From Flemingiibacterium sp045586505 (GTDB lineage: Bacteria; Bacillota; Clostridia; Oscillospirales; CAG-272): 21,892 nt of DNA. Below the pieces are notes generated by a model, which saw only the letters and a program-made list of their open reading frames with translations, was not told the origin of the DNA and did not search any database. A program made the translations under genes and the position numbers. The stretch is taken from NCBI GenBank assembly GCA_045586505.1, contig JAZNAL010000024.1, forward strand, positions 1 through 21,892, in the 5' to 3' direction. This document shows, in pieces, positions 1-7,783 of the stretch. How positions within the stretch are numbered: position 1 is the first letter of the stretch; every line of letters starts with the position of its first letter.

Positions 1-71
1 TGATAGATAACACCGTCCATGTCGCAGATAAACGCTTTTTTGTTATGAAGGTCATGAAGATTTGTTGTCAT
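1..71 (-). CDS. HAD-family phosphatase, N-terminal fragment
   Basis: Reading leftward from an ATG at 71, the first 23 codons end in the peptide AFICDMDGVIY before the window edge. DMDGV is HAD motif I (DxDx(T/V)), carrying the nucleophilic aspartate and the acid/base aspartate. The D-M-D-G-V-I-Y form is typical of the NagD-like branch that dephosphorylates sugar or nucleotide phosphates. A ribosome binding site (GAAGGGA on the minus strand) lies about 7 bases upstream of the ATG. The rest of the gene is outside the window, so the cap domain and substrate cannot be judged. It is divergent from the M23 gene. Confidence 0.75.
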   Translation of the reverse strand, partial: MTTNLHDLHNKKAFICDMDGVIY

Positions 72-116
72 TTTTATTTCCCTTCAATGATTATTTATCA
101 TGTACAGTATGCCTTA

Positions 117-122
117 ATTATA
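117..122 (-). promoter_or_regulatory. possible -10 box for the HAD gene
   Basis: TATAAT on the minus strand lies about 45 bases upstream of the HAD start codon. No good -35 box sits 16-18 bases further upstream: the nearest TTTACA is 20 bases away. This is a weak candidate, supported mainly by the perfect hexamer and its position. Confidence 0.3.
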
Positions 123-210
123 GATTTTTGTATTCGTTTTAGTGTAAATATTTTGATTGTTTCACCCCTATAGTTTCATGCAGACATATGCGTTTTTTGT
201 GTGTCTCCCC

Positions 211-239
211 TTGACAAATGATATTTTATGCGGTATACT
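211..239 (+). promoter_or_regulatory. sigma-A promoter for the M23-lepA-hemW cluster
   Basis: TTGACA (211-216), a 17-base spacer and TATACT (234-239) form a near-consensus housekeeping promoter. It lies about 30 bases upstream of the TTG start of the M23 gene. No internal terminator with a U-tract is visible before 7254, so it may drive the whole five-gene cluster. Confidence 0.8.
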
Positions 240-276
240 ATAATAGTATAATTATGTTTGAAATACAGGTGAAAAT

Positions 277-1434
277 TTGAAAAAGCAAATCATATGCCTG
301 CTCCTTACAGCAGTGATGACACTGCTTTTTATAAGCGGAAGCGTATACACCGCAGCGGGAGGCTCGCTTGAAGCCTTGGAGGACAAGCTTGCCGCCGCAA
401 CTGCTCAGCGTGTATCCGCCGAAAAAGCGCTCACGAGTGCCGAGACGAAGTATGCAAACGCACTGCAGGAAAAACAGGCGATAGACAAAAAAATATACGC
501 GCTGAATTTGGAGATCGATGCCCTGATGGCACTGATCCAAGGCTACAACGCCCAGATTGAAGCAAAAAACGCCGAGATCGCGGCGCAGAATGAAAAGCTG
601 GAAGAACAATATCAAGTGGTGCGCGAGCGCATACGCGCGAAGCACGAGGACGGAAGCGTCGACTTCCTGTCGGTCCTGTTTGAGACCGACGGGCTTGCCG
701 AAATGTTTACGCAGGTCGACCGTTTTCTCTGTATGCTGGACTACGACACAAAGCTTCTTGATGCCTACAATGCAGGACTTGACAATTTAGAGGGACTGAA
801 GAACGATCTCACCACTAAAAAGGCAGATCTTGATACACAGATAAAGTCACTGGAGCTGCGAAAAAGCGAGCTTGAAGCCGATCTCAAGGCAGCAAACAAA
901 TTAGTCGCCACCAGCGAAAACCGCCTCGCCACTGCAGAAGCGGATCTTATGAATGTAGCGGCGGTAGAGCTTGAATACAGTAAAAAGCGAGAGGAGCTGC
1001 TTCTAGAGCTTGCGCGCACGACCAACGATTCCTTTGTCGGCGGCGAATTCCTCTGGCCTCTGCCGGCGCCTTACACCAGGGTTTCAAGCGGCTACGGCTG
1101 GCGAATCCACCCTGTCACCGGCAAGCAGCAGTTCCACCTGGGAATTGATATTCCCGCCCCTTACGGCACCGAGATCTACGCCGTCAATGACGGCACGGTG
1201 GTGGAGTGCTCCTATAACTACGCCGACGGCTATTATATCACCGTCAACCACGGCGGAGGTGTGGCGTCCTTCTACTCCCATCTGTCAAAATACCGCGTCA
1301 AGGTGGGCGACAAGGTGACTCGCGGACAAATAATTGCCAACGTCGGCACCTCAGGCTACACCACCGGTGCACATCTGAATCTTAATATGTACAAAAACAC
1401 TCAGGGCGTTAATCCCATGGACTTTTTCAAATAA
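277..1434 (+). CDS. Secreted coiled-coil M23 (LytM-fold) peptidase or amidase activator, altered zinc site
   Basis: A 385-aa protein starting at TTG with AGGTGA just upstream. It has a signal peptide (about residues 1-27, hydrophobic core IICLLLTAVMTLLFI), then a long coiled coil rich in Ala, Glu and Lys (about 30-245), then a C-terminal M23 domain (about 255-385). The layout is that of EnvC-like or Clostridial peptidoglycan hydrolases that cut cross-links or activate amidases outside the membrane. The M23 motifs H287-x3-D291 and H335 (YSHL) are present. The last motif, normally HxH, reads H366-L-N368, so the position of one zinc-ligand histidine (His293 in LytM) is Asn. The protein may therefore be weakly active or a non-catalytic activator, as EnvC is. 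It is first in the cluster, with lepA 46 bases downstream. Confidence 0.85.
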   Translation: MKKQIICLLLTAVMTLLFISGSVYTAAGGSLEALEDKLAAATAQRVSAEKALTSAETKYANALQEKQAIDKKIYALNLEIDALMALIQGYNAQIEAKNAEIAAQNEKLEEQYQVVRERIRAKHEDGSVDFLSVLFETDGLAEMFTQVDRFLCMLDYDTKLLDAYNAGLDNLEGLKNDLTTKKADLDTQIKSLELRKSELEADLKAANKLVATSENRLATAEADLMNVAAVELEYSKKREELLLELARTTNDSFVGGEFLWPLPAPYTRVSSGYGWRIHPVTGKQQFHLGIDIPAPYGTEIYAVNDGTVVECSYNYADGYYITVNHGGGVASFYSHLSKYRVKVGDKVTRGQIIANVGTSGYTTGAHLNLNMYKNTQGVNPMDFFK

Positions 1435-1480
1435 TGCGCCCGACAAAGTACCAAAAATCTCCCCCGAAAGGATAACCTGT

Positions 1481-3298
1481 ATGTCAACCGAAAGACAGAA
1501 GAAAATTCGCAATTTTTCAATCATCGCACATATTGACCACGGAAAGTCAACTCTTGCGGACAGAATCCTTGAATACACCCGCACCGTCGCCACCCGTGAC
1601 ATGGAAGCTCAGCTTCTCGATAACATGGACCTGGAGCGTGAGCGCGGCATCACAATCAAGGCGCGTGCCGTAAAGCTGGATTACCATGCCCCCGATGGTG
1701 AAATTTATACGCTGAACCTTATCGACACCCCCGGTCACGTGGACTTCGGCTATGAGGTGTCCCGCTCACTGAACGCCTGCGAGGGTGCACTGCTGATCGT
1801 TGACTCCACCCAGGGCGTTGAGGCGCAGACCCTTGCCAACGCTTATCTTGCCATCGACAACAACCTTGAAATCGTACCCGTTATCAACAAGATCGACCTT
1901 CCGTCGGCAGATGTTGAAAAGGTGCGCGGTGAAATTGAGGATATCATCGGTATACCCGCAGATGGATGTCCTGCGGTGTCCGCCAAGGTGGGTCTCAACA
2001 TTGATCAGGTGCTTGACAAGATCATATCCGATATTCCCTGCCCCGACGGCGACGAGAATGCACCTCTGCGTGCGCTGATCTTCGACTCTTACTATGACAG
2101 CTACCTCGGAGTTGTGGTAAACATCCGCGTTATGGAGGGTACACTCCGCGCCGGCGATACCATAAAGCTCATGAGCACAGGTGCGGAATTTGATATCGTG
2201 GACGTGGGCTACATGGACCCCTTCGGACTCAAGTCCGGCGAACTTCTGTCGGCGGGCGACGTCGGTTACTTTACCGCATCCATTAAATCTGTCGGCGACA
2301 CCCGTGTCGGCGATACCGTAACACATTCAAATAATCCCGCAAGTGAGCCGCTTCCCGGCTTCAAGGAGGTTCGCCCCATGGTATTCGCGGGTATCTATCC
2401 CGCAGACGGCGCACGCTACGGCGACCTCAAGGACGCCCTCGAAAAGCTCCAGCTTAACGATGCGGCGCTTACCTTTGAGGCGGAGACCTCGGCTGCACTT
2501 GGATTTGGATTCCGATGCGGCTTCCTCGGACTTCTTCACATGGAGATCATCGAGGAGCGTCTTGAGCGCGAGTTCAATCTTGATCTTATCACCACAGCGC
2601 CCAGCGTTATCTACAACATTGACTTAAAGGGCGGCGAGCAGATACGTATCGACAACCCCACAAACTACCCAAATCCCGACGAAATTGACGTGGCTTACGA
2701 GCCCATGGTCAAGGCGTCCATTATCACTCCGCCTGAATATGTGGGCGGACTTATGGAGCTGTGCCAGGACAGACGCGGCGTGTTTATCAACATGACCTAC
2801 ATTGACACTGACCGCGCGGAGCTACACTACAACCTCCCGCTTAATGAAATAATCTACGATTTCTTCGACGCGCTGAAATCCCGTTCCAAGGGCTACGCGT
2901 CCCTCGACTACGAGTTGAAGGAATACGTTCCCTCAAAGCTCGTCAAGCTCGACATACTCTTAAACGGCGACATCGTTGATGCCCTTTCCTTCATCGTACA
3001 CGAGGAGAAGGCATATCAGCGTGCACGCCGCATCTGCGAAAAGCTAAAGGACAACATTCCGCGTCAGCTCTTCGAGGTGCCTATCCAGGCGGCGATCGGC
3101 GGCAAGGTCATCGCCCGCGAGACCGTCAAGGCAATGCGCAAGGACGTCCTTGCCAAGTGCTACGGCGGTGACATCACCCGTAAGAAGAAGCTGCTTGAAA
3201 AGCAGAAGGAAGGCAAGAAGAAGATGCGCCAGCTCGGCAGTGTCGAGGTCTCGCCCGAGGCATTCATGGCAGTACTGAAGCTGGGAGACGAAGACTAA
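1481..3298 (+). CDS. lepA: Elongation factor 4 (LepA), ribosome back-translocation GTPase
   Basis: At 605 aa it is the usual LepA length. The N-terminal GTPase domain has the P-loop AHIDHGKST (residues 16-24), RGIT in switch I, DTPGH (82-86), NKID (136-139) and a SAK guanine motif. Domain II, the EF-G-like III and V domains (FRCGFLGLLHMEI is typical) and the LepA-specific basic C-terminal domain (around GGDITRKKKLLEKQKEGKKK) follow. LepA binds ribosomes and promotes back-translocation or late small-subunit assembly, in the cytoplasm and near the membrane. The AAAGGA ribosome binding site supports the ATG. The lepA-hemW order is common in Firmicutes, although hrcA-grpE-dnaK does not follow here. 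Confidence 0.98.
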   Translation: MSTERQKKIRNFSIIAHIDHGKSTLADRILEYTRTVATRDMEAQLLDNMDLERERGITIKARAVKLDYHAPDGEIYTLNLIDTPGHVDFGYEVSRSLNACEGALLIVDSTQGVEAQTLANAYLAIDNNLEIVPVINKIDLPSADVEKVRGEIEDIIGIPADGCPAVSAKVGLNIDQVLDKIISDIPCPDGDENAPLRALIFDSYYDSYLGVVVNIRVMEGTLRAGDTIKLMSTGAEFDIVDVGYMDPFGLKSGELLSAGDVGYFTASIKSVGDTRVGDTVTHSNNPASEPLPGFKEVRPMVFAGIYPADGARYGDLKDALEKLQLNDAALTFEAETSAALGFGFRCGFLGLLHMEIIEERLEREFNLDLITTAPSVIYNIDLKGGEQIRIDNPTNYPNPDEIDVAYEPMVKASIITPPEYVGGLMELCQDRRGVFINMTYIDTDRAELHYNLPLNEIIYDFFDALKSRSKGYASLDYELKEYVPSKLVKLDILLNGDIVDALSFIVHEEKAYQRARRICEKLKDNIPRQLFEVPIQAAIGGKVIARETVKAMRKDVLAKCYGGDITRKKKLLEKQKEGKKKMRQLGSVEVSPEAFMAVLKLGDED

Positions 3299-3323
3299 AA
3301 GACTTAATCCCGGGCAGTGATGT

Positions 3324-3368
3324 TTCGGCTTCGCCGAATGTAAAGTTTGCCGCGCTATGCGCGGCAAA
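3324..3368. repeat. Tandem pair of perfect hairpins between lepA and hemW
   Basis: TTCGGC-TTC-GCCGAA (3324-3338) is followed 7 bases later by TTTGCCGCGC-TAT-GCGCGGCAAA (3346-3368), a perfect 10-bp stem with a 3-base loop. No U-tract follows either, so neither is a good intrinsic terminator. The paired layout resembles dispersed REP-like palindromes. An RNA-processing or mRNA-stabilising role is equally possible. Confidence 0.5.
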
Positions 3369-3416
3369 TGACGTTCTCGCGCACAGCACAAACTTAACTT
3401 ATGAGAGGATCATACA

Positions 3417-4673
3417 ATGGCAAAAAGACCATTAGGCTTATATATACATATCCCCTTCTGCCACGCCAAATGCGCTTACTGCGACTTTTATTCACAGTCG
3501 GGCGCAGGGGATGAACTTATGCAGCGCTATGTGGACTCCCTGCTTTTGCAAATGGAGGATTACTCCGCCGCGGCGAAGGGTTACACCGTTGATACCGTAT
3601 TTATCGGCGGCGGTACGCCCACGGCGCTTCCCATCAAGGCGATGAGTGATCTTTTATCCGGCATCGCCAGGAATTTCAACCTGAAAAAAGACGCGGAGTT
3701 TACGATGGAGGCAAATCCTGCCACCGTTAGCCCTGCCGCACTGTCAAAATATCGCAAGCTTGGTGTAAACCGTCTCTCCATCGGTCTGCAGAGTGCCAAC
3801 GCGGACGAGCTTTCGGCGTTGTCCCGCATCCACACTCGCGAGGACTTTGAGGCGAGCTACAAGGCGGCACGCCGCGCCGGCTTTGACAACATCAGCGTGG
3901 ATTTAATGTACGGCATCCCGCTTCAGACTGCGGACAGCTTCTCACGGACGCTTGATTATGTCACCGCGTTGGAGCCGGAACACATCTCCGTCTATGGCTT
4001 AAAGATCGAGGAAGGTACTCCCTTCGCCCGCGTTCGCGACACGCTCATTCTCCCAGACGAGGACACCGAAGCGGATATGTACCTTGACTGTATACGCTAT
4101 CTTACCGTGAAAGGCTTCCGCCATTATGAGATCTCCAATTTTGCCCGTCCCGGGTATGAGTGCCGTCACAATCTGAAATACTGGAACTGTGACGAATATT
4201 TGGGACTCGGTTGCGCCGCTCACTCCTATTTCGGAGGTATGCGCTTCTCTATGAAGCGCGATTTGATGCTCTTTATCGACGCCATGGAAGCGGATATTAC
4301 AAACGGCAGTATGCTGGGCGACGACGGAATCACCCTCGCCGAGGAGCAGATACGCAACGCCGCCCCAATAGATGAGCTTTACACCGTAGCACCCGCCGAG
4401 CGAATCGGCGAATACATCATGCTCCGCCTGCGCCTCACCGGAGGTATTTCCGCAGCGGAATTTGAAGCCCGCTTCGGCATGAATTTCGATGCCGTCTACG
4501 GCAGACGTCTGCAGATCTACATCGACAACGGATTTATGACCTACAACGGCGACCGTTATGCCTTTACGCCTAAGGGAATGTACGTCAGCAACTACATTTT
4601 ATCAAACATCCTCGATTTCGATGAGGAAAGCCGTATTGTCGGCGGCATTGCCGACGGTTCGGACCGCGCGTAA
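3417..4673 (+). CDS. hemW: HemW, radical-SAM heme chaperone (formerly called HemN-like)
   Basis: A 418-aa radical SAM protein. IHIPFCHAKCAYCDF near the N terminus holds the 4Fe-4S cysteines C15, C19 and C22 (CxxxCxxC). The fourth cysteine seen in true HemN (coproporphyrinogen III dehydrogenase) is absent, which points to HemW. FIGGGTPTAL is the SAM-binding glycine motif, and the C-terminal HemN_C domain is present (YIMLRLRLTGG, then FEARFG). HemW binds heme and delivers it to heme proteins; its exact clients in anaerobes are poorly known. The ATG is preceded by GAGAGGAT. It is 118 bases downstream of lepA, with the hairpin pair between them. Confidence 0.93.
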   Translation: MAKRPLGLYIHIPFCHAKCAYCDFYSQSGAGDELMQRYVDSLLLQMEDYSAAAKGYTVDTVFIGGGTPTALPIKAMSDLLSGIARNFNLKKDAEFTMEANPATVSPAALSKYRKLGVNRLSIGLQSANADELSALSRIHTREDFEASYKAARRAGFDNISVDLMYGIPLQTADSFSRTLDYVTALEPEHISVYGLKIEEGTPFARVRDTLILPDEDTEADMYLDCIRYLTVKGFRHYEISNFARPGYECRHNLKYWNCDEYLGLGCAAHSYFGGMRFSMKRDLMLFIDAMEADITNGSMLGDDGITLAEEQIRNAAPIDELYTVAPAERIGEYIMLRLRLTGGISAAEFEARFGMNFDAVYGRRLQIYIDNGFMTYNGDRYAFTPKGMYVSNYILSNILDFDEESRIVGGIADGSDRA

Positions 4674-4710
4674 TATTGATTATCGAACAATACACTAAGG
4701 AGATACAACC

Positions 4711-5979
4711 ATGATCGAACAGTTTTATAAAGACCTTGACGGTCTTCTTCGCATCCCATCCGTTGCTGAGAGCGGTGACGAGCGTTATCCATTCGGAAAA
4801 CCCTGCGCCGATGCGCTTGACTATGTCTTAAACCTTTGCGATTCCTTCGGCTTTCGCACCAAGAAGTGCGAGAATATGCTTGGCTGGGCTGAAATCGGCG
4901 AAGGCCAGGAGATGATCGGCATTCTCGTGCATCTTGACGTTGTTCCCGAGGGCTCCGGCTGGGACTATCCCGCATATGCGCTGACCCGCACCACCGTTGA
5001 CGGTGAGGATCGACTTTACGGACGCGGCGTGACCGACGATAAGGGTCCCGCCATGATGGCGATCTATGCCATGAAGGTACTGCTTAATTCCGGCGTCAAG
5101 CTGACAAAGCGCGTGCGCATCATCTTCGGTCTTGCCGAGGAGGGCGGTGATTGGGCTGACATGGCGTACTACCGTGAGCACGAGGAGCTTCCCACCTTCG
5201 GCTTTACTCCCGATGCCAGCTTCGCTGTGGGATGCGCCGAAAAAGGCATCGCGGTGTTTGAATTAAAAATGCCCCTCTCTGCTTCCGGTGTAGATTCCGT
5301 TTCCGGCGGCAACGCACACAATATGGTGCCCGACCACTGCGAGTGCGTTATAAACGGCGAGAAATTCGAGGCATCCGGTGTGTCCGCACACGCGGCAGGC
5401 CCGATGTACGGTGTAAACGCAATTATTGCGCTTATGCAGGAGGTCCTCAAAAACCACCCCGACTGCGCGCTGGCAGATTTTATTACAAAGAAGTTCGAGT
5501 CAGAGTGCCTCGGCTACTCCCTCGGTATAGCTTCCGAGGATAAGGAAAGCGGTAAGCTGACTCTTAATCTCGGTGTAATAGAGGTAAGAGGTGACGAGGT
5601 CGTTATGACCGTCGACATCCGTTACCCTGTAACAAAGAGCTACAGCTCCATGCTGACCATGATCAAAGCAGCCTGCAAGCTGTACGGTATCACCGTCACC
5701 GAGGCAGGTCACAATCCCCCTATTTTCATGGACAAGGATTCGAAGCTTATCACCACCCTCGCCGAGGTATACGGCGAGATCAGCGGAACTTATCTCGAAC
5801 CTCATTCTATGGGCGGAGGCACCTATGCCCGCGCCATGCCTAACATCGTATCCTTCGGTCCACATTTCCCCGGCTCGGCGTCTACCGAGCATCAGAAGAA
5901 CGAATATGTCACCGTAGCCGACGTTGATAAGGCAGTACGCATCTACGCACAGACACTATTTGTACTGATGGAAGAATAA
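4711..5979 (+). CDS. M20-family dipeptidase (PepV/Sapep type)
   Basis: A 422-aa cytoplasmic metallodipeptidase. Metal-site motifs are HLDVVPEG (H74, D76), GRGVTDDKGP (D109/D110), AEEGGDW (E143/E144) and FTPDASF (D168). The last metal histidine is probably in STEHQKNEY near the C terminus. This set matches the PepV and Sapep branch (often labelled Xaa-His dipeptidase or dipeptidase PepV), which cleaves dipeptides using two zinc or manganese ions. The family is usually 440-470 aa, so this is a slightly short member. A strong AAGGAGAT ribosome binding site precedes the ATG. It sits 37 bases after hemW and 24 bases before another peptidase, which suggests joint peptide catabolism. Confidence 0.92.
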   Translation: MIEQFYKDLDGLLRIPSVAESGDERYPFGKPCADALDYVLNLCDSFGFRTKKCENMLGWAEIGEGQEMIGILVHLDVVPEGSGWDYPAYALTRTTVDGEDRLYGRGVTDDKGPAMMAIYAMKVLLNSGVKLTKRVRIIFGLAEEGGDWADMAYYREHEELPTFGFTPDASFAVGCAEKGIAVFELKMPLSASGVDSVSGGNAHNMVPDHCECVINGEKFEASGVSAHAAGPMYGVNAIIALMQEVLKNHPDCALADFITKKFESECLGYSLGIASEDKESGKLTLNLGVIEVRGDEVVMTVDIRYPVTKSYSSMLTMIKAACKLYGITVTEAGHNPPIFMDKDSKLITTLAEVYGEISGTYLEPHSMGGGTYARAMPNIVSFGPHFPGSASTEHQKNEYVTVADVDKAVRIYAQTLFVLMEE

Positions 5980-6003
5980 TTACATTATAAAGGAGAAATA
6001 AAA

Positions 6004-7239
6004 ATGGGATTTAATGAAAATCTGCGCGAATACGCGCGCATCATCGCAAGTCTTGGAGTAAATGTTACCTCTGACCGCTATGTGCTGCTCCGCTGTCCCG
6101 TTGAGGCGGCTGAGCTTGGACGTCTTGTTGCCGAGGAGTGCTATAAGCTCGGCGCTATTGACGTTATCTTTCAGTGGAATGACGGGCGTGCGGCTCGTAT
6201 CCGCGTTGACCATGCCGCACTTTCTCAGTTTGAGACCGTACCCGAATGGGTTGCTGAATCTCAGAACTACTACGCACGTAAGGGCTGTGTAGCGATATCC
6301 ATCGTCGCCGAGGATCCAGACATTTTTGCAGGCGCAGACGGCGAAAAGCTGATGGCGTCTGCCCTTGCAGGCAAGAAGGCATTCAAGGAGTTTTCCCGCA
6401 TCATGGACGAGGGCAACCTCCGCTGGACTGTAGTTGCATACCCAAACGAGGCTTGGGCGAAAAAGGTATTCCCCAATGAAACACCCAAAAATGCAGTTAA
6501 AAAGCTGTGGGACGCTATCTTCAAGACCGTCCGCATCGGCAGGGGTGACACTGTTAAGAAGTGGCAGAAGCACGACAGAATGCTCAAGCGTCGTGCGAGA
6601 GTATTAAATCGCGAAAAGTTCGTTTCGCTCCGCTACAAAAACTCTCTCGGCACCGATTTCACCGTGGGACTCATTGACGGTCACATCTGGAAGGGCGGCT
6701 CGGAAAAATGTGTTGCCGGAAAGGTATATTTCCCCAATATGCCAACAGAGGAGATCTTCACCATGCCCCACGCGGAAAAAGCAGAGGGCATCGTTTATTC
6801 CTCCATGCCCCTCTCTTATCAGGGCGAGCTTATCGATAAGTTCTGGCTGAGATTTGAGGGCGGCAAGGTAGTGGAGCACGGAGCTGAAACCGGTCTGCGT
6901 GCGCTTGACCGTCTGCTTAACACCGACGAGGGCTCCCGCCATCTCGGCGAGGTTGCACTTATTCCCTACGATTCCCCCATATCAAACCTCGGCATACTTT
7001 TCTACAACACCCTCTTTGATGAGAACGCATCCTGTCACTTAGCTCTCGGCGAATGCTATCCCGACACCGTCAAGGGCGGCGAAAAGCTCTCCGAGGAAGC
7101 GCTTAAGGCTAAGGGCGGCAACAATGACAGTGCAAACCACGTTGATTTCATGATCGGTACCGCCGACATGGAGATCATCGGCGTCAAAGCCGATGGCAGT
7201 GAAGTCAAGGTATTCGAAAACGGCAATTTTGTTATATAA
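6004..7239 (+). CDS. M29-family metallo-aminopeptidase (AmpS/PepS type)
   Basis: A 411-aa protein of the thermophilic-aminopeptidase (M29) family, usual length about 410. The expected metal and catalytic residues are all present: E250 in PTEEIF, E316 in GEVALI, H345 and Y352 in CHLALGECY, and H379 and D381 in NHVDFMIG. The family removes N-terminal residues from peptides in the cytoplasm using two divalent metals. AAAGGAG sits 9 bases before the ATG. It is the last gene of the cluster: a terminator begins 15 bases after the stop. Pairing with the upstream M20 dipeptidase fits a peptide-utilisation module. Confidence 0.94.
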   Translation: MGFNENLREYARIIASLGVNVTSDRYVLLRCPVEAAELGRLVAEECYKLGAIDVIFQWNDGRAARIRVDHAALSQFETVPEWVAESQNYYARKGCVAISIVAEDPDIFAGADGEKLMASALAGKKAFKEFSRIMDEGNLRWTVVAYPNEAWAKKVFPNETPKNAVKKLWDAIFKTVRIGRGDTVKKWQKHDRMLKRRARVLNREKFVSLRYKNSLGTDFTVGLIDGHIWKGGSEKCVAGKVYFPNMPTEEIFTMPHAEKAEGIVYSSMPLSYQGELIDKFWLRFEGGKVVEHGAETGLRALDRLLNTDEGSRHLGEVALIPYDSPISNLGILFYNTLFDENASCHLALGECYPDTVKGGEKLSEEALKAKGGNNDSANHVDFMIGTADMEIIGVKADGSEVKVFENGNFVI

Positions 7240-7253
7240 GCACTATTAAAATC

Positions 7254-7294
7254 AGCCGCTGTGATCGAGGATGATCACAGCGGCTGTGTTTTTT
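7254..7294. terminator. Bidirectional intrinsic terminator
   Basis: A perfect 13-bp stem (AGCCGCTGTGATC at 7254-7266, complement at 7273-7285) with a 6-base loop. Rightward it is followed by GTGTTTTTTATT. Leftward it is followed by GATTTTAATAG. The stop codon of the convergent lipoprotein gene overlaps the rightward U-tract, so one hairpin ends both transcripts. Confidence 0.92.
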
Positions 7295-7742
7295 ATTGTC
7301 CCAAAGTATAGTACCACTCCACAACATCACCGTCGGATAGAATATATGCTGACGAGCCAATATTGGGATCTGTCCCATTTACAGTGTATTCCCATCCCGA
7401 AAGCGCCCCCGCATCAAACTCGTAGAGATTATTCATTCCCTCTACATATGCGGTATTGAACATGGGTGCTTCGGAGTATTCAAGATGAAGCTTACTTTCG
7501 CGGCACAGCTTCATGAGCACGTCAAACACACTGTCACCCTCGGTGAAAGTCACCTCACGGGCAGAGAGGATGATGCCATCCTCGGGTACAAGCTCCCGCT
7601 TTTCCCGGACAAGCGCATCGCAGTCTATAAGCTCTGTGCAGGATATGGAAAAGGTACAAGTATAGGTCTCGCCTGCCGCATCAGGACCGCAGGCGGAAAG
7701 GCATATGATCATTACGAACAGAATCGGGATAATTCGTCTCAT
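7293..7742 (-). CDS. DUF4430-domain lipoprotein (transcobalamin beta-domain-like)
   Basis: A 149-aa lipoprotein with a short signal peptide and the lipobox LSAC (C18 lipidated). The C-terminal half is a DUF4430-type domain: GDSVFDVLMKLCRE, then a Tyr/Asn-rich strand, SGWEYTVNG and the closing DGDVVEWYYT. DUF4430 resembles the C-terminal beta domain of transcobalamin and intrinsic factor and often occurs on Firmicutes surface proteins. It should sit on the outer face of the membrane. It follows the toroid lipoprotein by 41 bases with AAGGAG before its ATG, so the two are probably co-expressed and may act as one binder. Ligand binding is inference; no cobalamin-contact residue can be named from sequence alone. 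Confidence 0.85.
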   Translation of the reverse strand: MRRIIPILFVMIICLSACGPDAAGETYTCTFSISCTELIDCDALVREKRELVPEDGIILSAREVTFTEGDSVFDVLMKLCRESKLHLEYSEAPMFNTAYVEGMNNLYEFDAGALSGWEYTVNGTDPNIGSSAYILSDGDVVEWYYTLGQ

Positions 7743-7783
7743 TCATGACTCCTTGGGTTTATAAATTTTGCAGATGATACGTG

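Noticed and set aside
1766..2326. 186-codon minus-strand frame inside lepA
   Set aside because: It is antisense to the conserved LepA GTPase domain and is a codon-bias shadow.
3299..3416. Intrinsic terminator after lepA
   Set aside because: The two hairpins are perfect but no U-tract follows either of them.
3417..4673. HemN coproporphyrinogen III dehydrogenase
   Set aside because: Only the CxxxCxxC cluster motif followed by DF is present, without the extra cysteine of HemN; the sequence pattern is HemW.
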